IMG/VR virus record: IMGVR_UViG_3300023199_000127
Coordinates: 62,001-126,000 of that record
Length of the DNA stretch: 64,000 nt
DNA from: a virus
Reading direction: 5' to 3' (one strand)
The notes under the pieces were generated by a model. It was not told where the DNA came from and ran no database searches. It worked only from the letters and a program-made list of their open reading frames with translations. Positions within the stretch are counted from its first letter, which is position 1. Every line of letters begins with the position of its first letter. This document shows positions 1 to 10,900 of this stretch, piece by piece. The position numbers and the translations under genes are program-made.

Positions 1-780
1 TCCTCTCTAGCCGGCAAGGAGGTGTATGTCTCCTATCGGTATCGCAAGGAGATCCCCTACCTGGGTATGACTGTGCAGCAGCTGGCAGATGCCATGGAAG
101 CTATTACGATTGATGGCGTCCAGGTCTTGAATGTGTCCGTGAATGCGGACGCAGCAGCTTCTGCAGCCGCTGGGCTGGACCAGATCCAACCCACGGCAGT
201 ACTCAATGCTGAGCTTCCCGATGTCACTGGTACTCTGGTGGAGGGAGTGACGGTTCGCTGGTCCCCCATTCGTCTCTATTCCCTGACCGATCAGGAATAC
301 GAGGAGAACTTCCTTAATGAGTGGGGACATCTGTTCAGCACCAACTACGATGGGTGGGCTGACCAGCTGCGTTCCTTGACCAAGCAGGACTGGGGGCACC
401 TGGTTGCAGACAAGGCCTTCTTCCAGGACACCGATATCATCAAGGGTGGAGTGGGACTGCGTACCACCATGGATATCGCATATGGGTTCTACAAGAGCTC
501 CTGTAACTCCACTAAATATGACATCGACCAGTTCATTGCCCTGGGTGGCATTTGTCCCCTGGATGGCTCCAGCTTGATCCTAGTCGGCGTCCCTGATACT
601 CTTTTGAAGTCTGGCGTCGGGAGCCATGACGACTTGATTGTGCGTATCAAGAGTGTAAGCGGGACCCTTTCTGAGACGCCCGAGGTTCAGACCTCGGTCG
701 TGCAGCTCCGTAGCGCGGAGCTGACCGACCTTGCTGAATCGCCGGAGGCTGGTCAGGATCTCGCCGTGGAGAACTACTAG
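1..780 (+). CDS. Probable virion structural protein, 3' part (cut by window edge)
   Basis: The frame is open from the first base of the window to TAG at 778-780, so the gene probably begins upstream. A GTG at 22 is preceded by AAGGAG and could be a real start giving 252 aa, but the seven codons before it read naturally into the protein. I recognise no domain. It is a mixed alpha/beta protein rich in Asp, Ser and Leu without membrane segments. It is joined by a one-base TAGTG overlap to the tail-spike-like gene that follows, so it is most likely a tail or baseplate component translated with it. Function is inferred only from position. Confidence 0.6.
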   Translation, partial: SSLAGKEVYVSYRYRKEIPYLGMTVQQLADAMEAITIDGVQVLNVSVNADAAASAAAGLDQIQPTAVLNAELPDVTGTLVEGVTVRWSPIRLYSLTDQEYEENFLNEWGHLFSTNYDGWADQLRSLTKQDWGHLVADKAFFQDTDIIKGGVGLRTTMDIAYGFYKSSCNSTKYDIDQFIALGGICPLDGSSLILVGVPDTLLKSGVGSHDDLIVRIKSVSGTLSETPEVQTSVVQLRSAELTDLAESPEAGQDLAVENY

Positions 781-3700
781 TGGCGGGTCGTGGCCTTTAT
801 CAAGTCGGACCGAGTCAGGAGTTTACCTCCCTCGGGGCAGCCGTATCCAAGCTCGTTGAAGAGCAGGGACATGGCGCCTTTACCGAAGCCCAGACTATCC
901 GCGTGGTCGAGTCTGGAATCTATGAGCCTGTTCAGGTTCCGCCTGGCAGCCTGAATCCGATCGCACAGAAGCGCCTGGTGTTTGATACGGCCTCGGGGGT
1001 GGATGCGATCATTTCTGGTCGTGCAGCTCCTGAGCGTTCACACTACGGCTTCAGCCTCTCCAACATTCCCTACGTCAAGATTGATGGGTTTGAGATCCAG
1101 GATGTCCGTAAGGGCATTGTAATGAATAGCTGCTTCCAGGCGCAGGTATACCAGAATCGTATCCAGCGGTGTCTGAACGCTGGTATCTGGATCAACAACT
1201 CTCAGCAGACAATGGTGCTGAACAATGCGCTTGTAGACAACTGGATCGGTCTAAGCTTCACCAGGTCGATCAATGCAGCAGCGTTCTTCAACACGATCTA
1301 CCAGCGACAGGGTCGTACGGTTGGCTGCTTCTTCGATGTCACTTCGGAGCACATAGACTTCTACTCAAACATCGTGCATACAGTGGGTCATCCCTGTGTG
1401 CAGATCTACCGTAAGAATCTGGACAGGCTCCGCAGCAACTACAATGTGCTCTGGGCACCGGGTTCTGATATTGGCCAGATCATCGAGAAGATCGGTGACT
1501 CGGATGTGCTATACGAGCGGCTCCAGGACTACGAGCGCTGGTACAGCACGTTCCAACAGGACTATGCGTCTGTATCCACTGATCCTCAGTTTGTGAACCC
1601 GCAGCCGACGCGTACAGCACCTGCTATCGACGTACGTCTCAGGAAGTTGTCAGTTGCACTGTCTGCAGGTCTCCACCTGGATGCTGCCAACGTCCAGCCC
1701 TGGCCCTCGTGGTCGGAGGATGCTAAGAGTGTTGCCGACACCGATATCGATGGTGTTACTCGTCCTCTGATCACTGAGAAGCGTACTCAGATCGCTGATC
1801 GAGTTGCGATCATCGATCTGATTAACCCTGTGACTGTCGCCGGCGCCTATGCTACTGCAGTGGATGAATCCACGTTCATGGGTGATCCCGTGTTCGTGGG
1901 TGATCGGCCTCCGGCCACTACTAACCTGACCTCCACGCGCCCTGGTGTAATCGAGAGGGCTGCTGACTCCTATGCCAAGCACGTCGAGTGTTGGCATCCT
2001 AGAATCGGCAAGGGCTTCTTCTGGGTCCGCGATCGACAGTATTACCTTTATGCCAGCAAGAGCACTTGCACGCTTGGTGACATCCAGGAAACTCTGTTCG
2101 ATCTACCCATTAAGCTTCTGCCGAATTCCGTCACGGTGACGGTTCGCGGACAGTCGGCGCCGCTCACCTCCTGGGATCTCCATGGCAACACCCTAGTCAT
2201 CAAGCACAAGGACCTTGGAGTAGAGAGCCTGAACGATGAGGCTCAGGTGACCGGTGACTACTACGAGTGGCAGGAGGCTAGCCACAAGTTCATCACCAAG
2301 TCCATTACGGTTCGCTTCAAGTTCCGTGATGGCGAGAACCGCTGGGTCCTTCCCGAGGCTCCCAAGGATGCTGCCCCGATCGTTGTGACTGACGATACCA
2401 TTGGTCGTATGGACCGTCGCACGATGCTGCACCAGCAGTATCGTGTGCAGGGATCAACTACTCCCGGAGAGCCTGCTGTGCTGGAGTTCCTCCACCACAA
2501 CAAGCTGCTGAACCCGGACTTCCACTACGGCAGTGACACGGGAGCTGGTGACTGGGAGATCGGCGGTTCACCCATTGTCCAGCGGTTGAGCTACTACACG
2601 GACGAAGATGATCAGAAGATCTACCCGTTGCGGGGCGGGAAGCTGTGCCATTTGGCGGCTGCTGCAGTGCCAACTGGCAACTACATCGGCCAGCAGGTGC
2701 GCGTTGACTACCGTGAGCCTCACGTGTTTTCGGTATACGCAAAAGCACCTGAGAGTGATCCTGCATCTCTGCACCTCACCGTTGTGGAGTATGACGCCCT
2801 GAACAGGGAAATCACTGGTGGCACCTACGAAGCTTCCGTGCCCACTGGTGATTGGCAGAGATTCGGATTGAATCTGTGGCGTACCCCCAGTACCCAGACC
2901 AACCTGGGCGACGCTGATCTCGACTTCTTCTTCAGCGCCAATGCGCTGGAGCTCAATACTGGTACCGCTAGTGTGCTGCTGAAACTCTCATCTGACAGCG
3001 ATGGAGTCTTGGTTGACGCTGCTCAGCTGGAGGAGGGTTACCGTCCTACTCGATTCACCAATCTACCCCGCGGTAGCGATGGAACGGTGGAGTATGAGAC
3101 CAGTGATGCGCAGATGTACCAGGTAAACGATCTGCCAGTCACTCCTATCAGAAACCCGAACCATGCTGGGTTCCTGTACATTGGCGCTGTGCCGGCTCAG
3201 CAGCTGGATACTGGTGCGCCGGCCGATGCCACTACGCTGAGTGACTGGGCCTGGCCCCGAGGTCGCACTAACTACCTGCCTTGGGCCAAGCTCCACGGTG
3301 CCAATAAGATGCGCCGTGTTTCGGAGTGGGATCAGTACGATTCTCCCCAGCTGCCCAGAGAGATTTCTCCGGGCTTGCCTGTTCCTAATGCTGGCGACAT
3401 CAGCATGGATCCGGGTGAGGTTGTGGCTCGACAGGGTAACAGCGGCGAAGGCTTCGCTCTGGGTATCCTGGATGGGTACGGTAATCCGTTTGCCTTCGAG
3501 CGTGCACGTCTCGAGCTCTACTGCGACAACGGAGCCTTCCCCGGCTACCTACATATTCGCGAGTGGGGCCTCAGCACAAAGCTTGGACAGGACGTTACAA
3601 AGATCACTAACGAGAAGGGTGAGGTGGCGGCTCGGTGGATCCCGCCTGCATCGGAGGATGTCGAGTTTCGTGGCACTGCTCCGTCTGTGCAAGGCACGGT

Positions 3701-4286
3701 CAACACGGGTGAAAACCAGCCCCTCCCCTTCTCCTTTGTCGATGTCCGCTACCCGGTCAATGCCACCAACCATGGCAATGCATCAGTCCATCAGGATGAT
3801 GACACCCAGATCCTGCTGACGGGCGTTAGCTCGGCAGTCAGGATCATGCCTCGCAACCAGCAGGGCAAGTCGGTATATGAGCTGACTGGCCAGTATCCCA
3901 ACTACGGATCTGTCACTGTCCAGCTCGAGAGTATTACCGGCGGGCTCGGATACCCCCTGATCGAGACGCGTAATCCCATCGTTGCTGGTGGGGAATTCTA
4001 TGTGGACTATGAGCGTGGCCAGATTATGGTCGAGGGCACCACGCAGGCTCCTGCCCGCGTGGTCTTCACTCCTCGTACCACATGGAGAAACCCGGTATAC
4101 CCCCGTCGAATTTACTTCGACGCTCGCTATCTGGATACTCTCACCGGTGACTTGGTGGTCCGGTATGATGCTTTCGCGCGGCTGAAGGTGACTGCACAGG
4201 AGCCCACTGGTGTTACCCAGGGGGCGACTGCTGAGCGCGTATTCAGTACGCTGGTAGCACAGAATCCGAACAGGGGAGACTTCTAG
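780..4286 (+). CDS. Large beta-helix tail-spike-like adhesin
   Basis: 1168 aa starting with GTG that shares one base with the previous TAG. Residues about 90-210 show the short repeated strands and Asn-rich turns of a right-handed parallel beta-helix (for example the segment around IPYVKIDGFEIQ and later NNALVDNWIGL), as in phage tail spikes and NosD/pectate-lyase-fold proteins. A second module at about 620-790 begins with LLNPDFHYG and has the Gly/Trp spacing of carbohydrate-binding jelly rolls, ending in the phrase DAAQLEEGYRPT that is typical of such domains. The C-terminal third looks like Ig-like or adhesin sheets. No catalytic residues for a glycanase can be assigned. Probably binds or processes host surface glycan as part of the tail; this is inference from fold and operon context. 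Confidence 0.75.
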   Translation: MAGRGLYQVGPSQEFTSLGAAVSKLVEEQGHGAFTEAQTIRVVESGIYEPVQVPPGSLNPIAQKRLVFDTASGVDAIISGRAAPERSHYGFSLSNIPYVKIDGFEIQDVRKGIVMNSCFQAQVYQNRIQRCLNAGIWINNSQQTMVLNNALVDNWIGLSFTRSINAAAFFNTIYQRQGRTVGCFFDVTSEHIDFYSNIVHTVGHPCVQIYRKNLDRLRSNYNVLWAPGSDIGQIIEKIGDSDVLYERLQDYERWYSTFQQDYASVSTDPQFVNPQPTRTAPAIDVRLRKLSVALSAGLHLDAANVQPWPSWSEDAKSVADTDIDGVTRPLITEKRTQIADRVAIIDLINPVTVAGAYATAVDESTFMGDPVFVGDRPPATTNLTSTRPGVIERAADSYAKHVECWHPRIGKGFFWVRDRQYYLYASKSTCTLGDIQETLFDLPIKLLPNSVTVTVRGQSAPLTSWDLHGNTLVIKHKDLGVESLNDEAQVTGDYYEWQEASHKFITKSITVRFKFRDGENRWVLPEAPKDAAPIVVTDDTIGRMDRRTMLHQQYRVQGSTTPGEPAVLEFLHHNKLLNPDFHYGSDTGAGDWEIGGSPIVQRLSYYTDEDDQKIYPLRGGKLCHLAAAAVPTGNYIGQQVRVDYREPHVFSVYAKAPESDPASLHLTVVEYDALNREITGGTYEASVPTGDWQRFGLNLWRTPSTQTNLGDADLDFFFSANALELNTGTASVLLKLSSDSDGVLVDAAQLEEGYRPTRFTNLPRGSDGTVEYETSDAQMYQVNDLPVTPIRNPNHAGFLYIGAVPAQQLDTGAPADATTLSDWAWPRGRTNYLPWAKLHGANKMRRVSEWDQYDSPQLPREISPGLPVPNAGDISMDPGEVVARQGNSGEGFALGILDGYGNPFAFERARLELYCDNGAFPGYLHIREWGLSTKLGQDVTKITNEKGEVAARWIPPASEDVEFRGTAPSVQGTVNTGENQPLPFSFVDVRYPVNATNHGNASVHQDDDTQILLTGVSSAVRIMPRNQQGKSVYELTGQYPNYGSVTVQLESITGGLGYPLIETRNPIVAGGEFYVDYERGQIMVEGTTQAPARVVFTPRTTWRNPVYPRRIYFDARYLDTLTGDLVVRYDAFARLKVTAQEPTGVTQGATAERVFSTLVAQNPNRGDF

Positions 4287-6307
4287 TGGCAACGAGCAAA
4301 GTGACTCAGGTCCTGGCTCTGACCGATGAAAACGGCCAGAAGACCGGCAAGGTCGGTATCGAATTCGAGGTATCGAGCAGTGGTCTCTGGCGTTTCCTGA
4401 ACAACTCCCCTGCCATCTTTGTCGACCAGGCTGGTAATCGCGGCCGGATGACGCCGGCCGAGGATCACCCTCTCCACCTGCAGACTCCTGCCCTGGTCGC
4501 AACCAAGCGCAGCTTCTGGTACATCTGGGATGCCTTCAAGGATGGCATCAACATCGACCAGTTCGATGTGCTCACCTGGGGCTATCAGATCCCCATGGTC
4601 AACGTGCAACATGGACTTGCGGTTGGTAGATCTACCCCCACCAGGCATCCCTCGATCGCCAAGCTAGATGCTGATATCGGTGATGCCGATCTAGCAGAGA
4701 CTCCCTCCAAGCCCACCGTGGCACCCTCATTCTCCCAGGACCCCACCTGGGCGCCTGAGGCGGCCCAGGAGAGCCCCAAGTCTGGGACGACCGAGGATGC
4801 CTCTGGGCATACGATCGTCCGACCTGGAGCGCCTGGCGTGCCCAGAACAGCCCTTCCTACCCAGAGTAGCCCTGGTGAGCTGGCTCAGGAGCCCAATTAT
4901 GGGTTCCCGGAGAGCCCTATTAGCCAGCCTGGAGCTGATACTGAGGACTCTGATGGGGTTGTGACCGAGTCTGCTGAGACGCCTGCACTGGCTGAATTCC
5001 CGGTGCCGGTAGGGAGCCAGGAGGCTCCCGACCTCAAGAAGCTGCAACAAAAGCAGGGGATAGACGGAGTAGGCAATGAGCCTGATGAGCCGGTGAAGGT
5101 TGCTGGCCGCAAGGTGGATATCCCTAATCTGTCGTCCAGTACCGCTTCGCTGAAGCCCGTTCCTTTCCTGGACTATCAAGCAGGGACTGCAGGTGACTCA
5201 TATCACTCGAGTGCTGCCGTGGCCGGCGAGGCTGATGCATCTCTGACTGTCCTCATGGAGCCGCGTGTGATCCCGGTTGGTGAATATGCTGCAGTCTCCG
5301 TACTAGTAAAGAACAGACATCATGCTGGCATGCTCACCAACGTGGGTCTCTATCTCGAAGCTCGTACTTCTGACGGACAGAGGATTGTCATCGCCAATGG
5401 CTCCAAGGATATCACGCTTGGGCCTGGTGAAAGCGTATCGCAGGACTTCAGGTTCGAAGTCAGAGACTTGGCGATCGGCGATGCCATCGTGACTGGCGTC
5501 CTGTTTAGTGCAGGCGGAGCGCCCATGGCTAAGAAGACTATCGACTTCTTCATTGGGCCCTCGGACTACAGCGCACGCTCTATGGGTCGTTCAGCTCCTG
5601 AGCAATTTGTCAGAGACGAGAAGCTGCCTAGCGAAGTCGTGAGCATCATCAATGCGAGCGACGCTGGGTGTAACTGTATTTCCGCGGGAATGTATCGGTA
5701 TGGCCAGCCCTGGATTTATCAGTTCCAGGCTACGAAAACGAACATTGGCTTTGCCCTTCAGTTGAATGGTATGGCAGACGCAGCCAATGTACGTATGCGT
5801 ATGCGTGTGGGCCGTGGCACCAACTTTGATGACTATGTCGAAGTGACACAGCCGCTCCAGACCGGTTCTGTGGTGATCCATCCTGGCACCCAAGCCGGCG
5901 CCATCGGCCTCACAGAACTTCTTGGAACCTCCATTGCATCAGGCGATCAGCTCTGGGTGTCTGTGGAGCAGACTACCCCGCTCTATGATCCTAGCTATGT
6001 GTTCACCCTGCACGCCAATGGTGCCCAGCTCCTGTCCCAGACTTCTCTGTTGGATGTAGATGTGGATGGGAATCTGAGCGGAACGCTCAAGATTCCCTAC
6101 CTTGCTCAAGATGTAATCCTGGAAAACACCAGGACTCTTGAGGTGCTGCGGCTTCTGATGCCTGGTGGCCCCGCAGATATCCAGGAGAGAGCTTGGCCAA
6201 GTGGTAGTCTTCTCGCAGTGGTCGCGGGAGACCAGATCGCGGTTAGGCCTGGCGGGGTCTTCAACCGGTTCGCTGATGTCTACGAGACCTTGACGGTGCC
6301 TGCATAA
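4286..6307 (+). CDS. Modular virion protein with Pro-rich linker and CARDB/Ig-like domain
   Basis: 673 aa with a GTG start overlapping the preceding TAG by one base. Residues 1-110 form a compact N-terminal domain that may attach to the tail. Residues about 120-290 are a low-complexity linker rich in Pro, Ser, Glu and Thr. Residues about 310-425 contain a beta-sandwich that reads like a CARDB/Ig-like module (LVKNRHHAGMLTNVGLYLEA and a GPGESVSQDF loop). The C-terminal 200 residues form another beta-rich unit. Domain-linker-domain architecture is typical of phage appendage proteins that hold receptor-binding parts away from the particle. No enzymatic motif was seen. Confidence 0.65.
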   Translation: MATSKVTQVLALTDENGQKTGKVGIEFEVSSSGLWRFLNNSPAIFVDQAGNRGRMTPAEDHPLHLQTPALVATKRSFWYIWDAFKDGINIDQFDVLTWGYQIPMVNVQHGLAVGRSTPTRHPSIAKLDADIGDADLAETPSKPTVAPSFSQDPTWAPEAAQESPKSGTTEDASGHTIVRPGAPGVPRTALPTQSSPGELAQEPNYGFPESPISQPGADTEDSDGVVTESAETPALAEFPVPVGSQEAPDLKKLQQKQGIDGVGNEPDEPVKVAGRKVDIPNLSSSTASLKPVPFLDYQAGTAGDSYHSSAAVAGEADASLTVLMEPRVIPVGEYAAVSVLVKNRHHAGMLTNVGLYLEARTSDGQRIVIANGSKDITLGPGESVSQDFRFEVRDLAIGDAIVTGVLFSAGGAPMAKKTIDFFIGPSDYSARSMGRSAPEQFVRDEKLPSEVVSIINASDAGCNCISAGMYRYGQPWIYQFQATKTNIGFALQLNGMADAANVRMRMRVGRGTNFDDYVEVTQPLQTGSVVIHPGTQAGAIGLTELLGTSIASGDQLWVSVEQTTPLYDPSYVFTLHANGAQLLSQTSLLDVDVDGNLSGTLKIPYLAQDVILENTRTLEVLRLLMPGGPADIQERAWPSGSLLAVVAGDQIAVRPGGVFNRFADVYETLTVPA

Positions 6308-6918
6308 TGCCTAGCTTGAAAGACATCCTCGAGTCCGGCCTTCCCGTTGGAAGCCCCGAAGGTACTTCAACTTACCCGGATAGCATTCCTACCCCTGAAG
6401 ATGCTGGTGTTCTGCGTCCTCCCGGACTGGGACTGGGTCTCGGTAATGAAGACAACTACCTGTCTCCTGATGATGTGGCACTGCTGGGCAATGGACTAGT
6501 AGCCAGTCGGGCGGCAACCGCCCGTGTGGCTACGGCTATTTCCTCCGGGACTGCAATTGATGATCTCTTGCAGGACCTGACAGGGATCATTCCCATGGCT
6601 CCATTTGTTGTGCGCTTTGATACTGTGGGTGACGGCAATATCTTTGGCTCTGATGTTAAGCCTTCCGTGATCCATCATCAGGTGGGTGTCGCACGTCGCA
6701 ATGCTGATGGCCACGAGCTCGGTGGCCTACAGTTCATCATCCAGCGGTACATCGGTACCCCCGATAACGTAGCTACGTTCCGCGACTGGACCACTTACGG
6801 GAACCTTCCTGGTAACGTGGCCTGGAACTTCTATGCTCGTCAAGATATCGAATATGGATATCGGATCAAGTGGAAGGGTTCTACGGAATCCAACTGGTCC
6901 TCCTGGAGTGTGGTGTAA
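6307..6918 (+). CDS. Virion appendage protein, function unknown
   Basis: 203 aa, ATG overlapping the previous TAA (TAATG). The first 50 residues are Gly/Pro-rich and probably extended. Residues about 100-203 are beta-rich with many aromatic residues near the end (a WKGSTESNWSSWSVV tail), suggesting a small adhesin or tip domain. I do not recognise a family. Its place between larger modular appendage genes in a translationally coupled chain supports a structural role. Confidence 0.6.
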   Translation: MPSLKDILESGLPVGSPEGTSTYPDSIPTPEDAGVLRPPGLGLGLGNEDNYLSPDDVALLGNGLVASRAATARVATAISSGTAIDDLLQDLTGIIPMAPFVVRFDTVGDGNIFGSDVKPSVIHHQVGVARRNADGHELGGLQFIIQRYIGTPDNVATFRDWTTYGNLPGNVAWNFYARQDIEYGYRIKWKGSTESNWSSWSVV

Positions 6919-7712
6919 TGCCCTCTTCTATTGAGTTCGATAGCGTTTACGACTTTGCAGGCCTTAGAGTGCACTGCAATGCTGAGCGCCGGGCTCGGAA
7001 CGGCGCTACTGATGGTGCCGATGTCCTGAACGTCCTGAACAATGTAGATAGAGGTCCTGATTGGACAGACGCGAACACTCCTACATGGCATGACAATCAG
7101 CTGAATGGCGAGCCGATCTTTAGGTTTGGTTCAAATGAAGGATTCACTGAAGCACTGGGAGATGGCAATCGCCAAGAAGAGCTGCACCCTCTGGTAGATG
7201 ACTGGATCCAGTGGATGTATGAAGGCCCCATTCTGGTGATGACAGTGATGCGACAGACCGGGGACTTCTCCGTGCAGCGGAACTGGTTTGGTTTCGGGGC
7301 TAGTCTTGGTTCTGGCTGGAACCTGCAGACCAATACCTCCACCCAGTTTGTTGCTGAATGGAGTGATGGCTCTAGTGACTATACACAGGTTCTAACACCC
7401 ACCCCGGTACAGAATGACTGGTACATCTGCATGTGGTCATGGGATGGTGAGACGGACAGCCAATTCAGGATTGGGCTCAACTCCTTCTACGAAGATGCAG
7501 ATTTGGTGGACTTGAGCTCGCAAAACTTCTTGGCCGAGGGCGCTGGTGGATATCCCTACGGGCCGTGGCAATTTGGCCAAGCGTGGGCTAATAACATAGA
7601 TGCTGGTGAATGTGCTATGTGGGCTTTCTGGCGTGGTATTGAAGCTAATGAAAAGGCATGGGATGGCTTGCTGCGCTATGCTGGCACCAAGTACGACATC
7701 TCTCTTTCGTAA
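6918..7712 (+). CDS. ConA-like/LamG-type appendage protein
   Basis: 264 aa. The frame is open further upstream, but the ATG at 6918 overlaps the preceding TAA exactly as in its neighbours, so this start is preferred. The sequence has the alternating aromatic strands of a concanavalin A-like jelly roll (for example WYICMWSWDGE followed by RIGLNSFYEDA), and the C-terminal part (GECAMWAFWRGI...WDGLLRYAGTKY) is typical of phage proteins that end in this fold. Predicted sugar-binding virion protein; the fold assignment is by eye. Confidence 0.6.
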   Translation: MPSSIEFDSVYDFAGLRVHCNAERRARNGATDGADVLNVLNNVDRGPDWTDANTPTWHDNQLNGEPIFRFGSNEGFTEALGDGNRQEELHPLVDDWIQWMYEGPILVMTVMRQTGDFSVQRNWFGFGASLGSGWNLQTNTSTQFVAEWSDGSSDYTQVLTPTPVQNDWYICMWSWDGETDSQFRIGLNSFYEDADLVDLSSQNFLAEGAGGYPYGPWQFGQAWANNIDAGECAMWAFWRGIEANEKAWDGLLRYAGTKYDISLS

Positions 7713-7969
7713 TGATTATCGTCCAATTCAATGAACTCTTCCCCGAGGGTCATCCGCTTAGCCTAGTGGAACTGCCGGATCTTCGTGGAAAGTATATGCC
7801 GTTTGACAACGAAGGAGATCTGGCGCCCACTAAGGGCGCCGGCGCACATGTTGGGGGCTTTACAGGTTGCCCAAAATGTGGAGAATGGGTACTGATTACC
7901 CTCGAGCAACGCCACGGGCAGCCTATCAAGTGCTCTTGTGGTGAGGAGTTCAGCCTGAATGACCTTTAA
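7712..7969 (+). CDS. Small zinc-ribbon-like protein
   Basis: 85 aa, ATG overlapping the previous TAA (TAATG). The C-terminal half carries CPKCG and, after about 17 residues, KCSCGEEF, a four-cysteine zinc-ribbon arrangement with a CxC second knuckle. The N-terminal half is short and mixed. Such ribbons in phage operons can be structural or nucleic-acid binding; nothing decides between these. The stop overlaps the next start by 11 bases. Confidence 0.6.
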   Translation: MIIVQFNELFPEGHPLSLVELPDLRGKYMPFDNEGDLAPTKGAGAHVGGFTGCPKCGEWVLITLEQRHGQPIKCSCGEEFSLNDL

Positions 7970-10900
7970 GCCCCCGGACGGGAAAACGTCCATTGAGAAG
8001 ATTGAAGACAGCCAGGTTCAAGGCTTTGTCTTCAGCGATCGCACCAAGCAGGGTGTGCAGGGCGGCTCCGTGCGCCTCCTCCCGCAGCTGACTGGTAACT
8101 TCCAGGCGATCGGGGCTAAGTGGCCGGTGGTCGCAAGCTGGGATCAGCAGGAAGAGTTCCCGGCTGACATCCCCAACTCCGTTGAGACCCGATGGGACGC
8201 GAACCATGATCCCGAGTTCGCAGTCTTCTCCGGCTACCTGAAACTGAACCCTACTGGACAGGCACTATTCCTCGAGCAGTCTGGGACCGGTGTCAATGGC
8301 ACCAAGTTCTCTGACGTAAGCCCCATCATTGGATACACCCTGCAGTTCAGGGCACAGGTTCTGAATCACGCTACTGGTGATGCCGTGCAGGGCGCTATGC
8401 TCCTGTTTGATGACGGATCCAAGCACGATGTGCTTCGACTGCGCAGTGATGGTGTGTACCTGGAATCCAATGAAGCTCTTGGCGTCGTGACGGATATGAA
8501 ATCCTCACCCAAGGATGTACGTCTCACTGTTCGTGGTGACGACTTCTGGTTGTGGGTCGAGGGTAACGACGGTGTATATGCAGAGAATGGATTGACTCAG
8601 GACTCCGCCACAGGAGCCACGAAGAAGCTTCTTCTTGGCTCCACTGGCGATGTGACTGCTGATCTGCGGATGGACTATCTGTATCAGAAGCACGAGGCCA
8701 TCACAGATGTGCCCGATTCGCTCGATACCGGGTTCGGATTCTCTACGGATTTGCAGAGCACGCGACTCCCGGCCTTCTATCCCAAGAGGTATGTGGATAG
8801 ATTCAACAAGGTTTTGGTGGACACGTCACATGGCGAGAGTGAGATCCAGTTTGAGTCCCCCTACCTCTTCAGTGAAGACTTCGACTCCAAGACGGACAAC
8901 ATAGACCTGCTCGTTATCGAGCCCACTATCTGGAGCGATGTCGCCGGTCCGAGTACAGGCAGTGGTGGCCTGAACGTTGACTTCGACGGGAGCGATGGTG
9001 TGCTGTGGTCTTCCAACCAGTATGTGCGATTCATCGGACATGTTGGAGAGTTGCGCGAGGACCATTATTTCCAGATCACCTATGGACGTGTGCGTACTGG
9101 TGACGGAAGCTTTATCGACAATGGCACCGATCGGTTCGCGAATAACATCCTTATGAAGGATGATGGATCCAGTCGCTACTACTATAGGATCGACTGGCAG
9201 GATCTGACTTCCTTTGCTGGTATCTCTCTGTTTATCTACAAGATTGACAGGACTACCAGCACTGCTTCGCTGAAGGCTTCGCAGTCCTGGACGTCTGGTG
9301 CTGATATTACTACCTACCGTCCGGACGATGGGAAGAAGATTCGTGTAGAGATCCGTGGTCGCGTGATCTCTGTGTACCTGGATGTCTTGGATGGGAATGG
9401 GCTGGTGAAACAGCTCGAATGGGAAGACACCGAGACTAGCACACTGCCGCCCAGCGATGGTGACCCTGGTCTATGGCTGGGGCCCCGACTGACAGGTGGT
9501 GGACAGTCCACGATTCGTGACCTGGAAGTTGGTAACTTCGAAGGAGGCGGTAGTAGTACCGTCACTGGCACTACAAGACTGAAGATCGAGAAGTCCACTG
9601 ACGGAGGCCAGACGTGGGGTCTCGCCAAGAGCGTCAGCATCACCTCCATTCCCCGGCAGGAAGTGAGCCTTAGCGATATTGCTATTGATGGTCTGGCAAA
9701 GGATGCACTGCGTTTCACGGTTGAGCAGTCCAGCCCCGGTGGCCTTGCAGAGGCCATCCGGGTAGACCAGCTCACCGTTAAGACGGATTTCAAGGAACCC
9801 TCCCTCGATGTCTTCCCGTGCTGGGGACCGAAGGTGGGAGGTACCAATGTGGCCCTCACGATCAAGGAAGGCGCCAAGGCACTATGTGCTACGCCTCCCA
9901 CAGAAAGTGATCACACCAAGATGTACACCGAGGACAGCACCGATACTGGTGTCGCCTCGATTTATGGTTCCAGTATGGCTGCCCCTCCTTACGGCAACGT
10001 GTACGGTTCGCCAACAGTTATTGGGGCACCTTCTCTTGGCCTCAGTACTGTAGAGGTGCCCATCGCAGACGAGGCTGGATATAGCAGCAAGTCTGCTCAG
10101 GAAGTCTGGGGCAACTCCGGTGATGGTGTCACCTATACCCTGAGTCCTCCGGGCTCTGGTAACCAGCTGTTGCGTGGGTACCTGGAGGTACTGAAGGGTG
10201 CTGCGTATCTGCAGGCCAACACTGGCCAGCAGCATGTGTTCCGCAACGACACCTACCAAGACACCCGACGAGTTGGCCTGGTGTTCTCTGGTGGCTCACT
10301 CGAGCTCATTGCTGCAGCATTCGAAGCTGACTCGCACTTCCGTCTGCACCTCGAGAACATGGCTGAGCTTACGCTCACCGGCACCTCTACTGGTGCCGCT
10401 GATGCACACCGTAGCCTGGAGACCTGGACCATTGTCGACGGTCTCAATACGGAGGGAGATACCTTGCTCTTGTCCACCAAGAGCACTGGTGAAGGACTTC
10501 AGCTGGGTCTAAATGCCGATGGTAGGCCGTTCATTCGCGTCTCGGATGGCACCACGGAAGAGGCACTGACTGGTGAGTTCCCTCTGACTATGGGGGATCT
10601 ACACCATGTGGCCGGCGGCATCGTGCAGTATCCTGATAGAGACGCACTAGAAATTTTGCTGAATGGAGAGATCTGTGGCCAAAAAGAATCCCAAGTCCAA
10701 TTCGCAGCGTACGGCGACGGGGAACAAGTCCAAGTCGCGCAAGGGGCCGACCCCGGATCAGCTGATTCCGCGGGAGCGGTCCGACTTGCGGAAGGACGGA
10801 CCCGGGCACAAGCTCCCGACTCGGAACGAAGGGTAGTCGAGCTTGGTATTGCTGACCCGTTCTTCGGGTTGGATACCAACTGGCCCCTACGCGATAGCAC

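Noticed and set aside
3783-4502. Long minus-strand frame of 239 codons
   Set aside because: Lies antisense to two well-supported virion genes, has no ribosome site and gives a Ser/Arg-rich artefact sequence.
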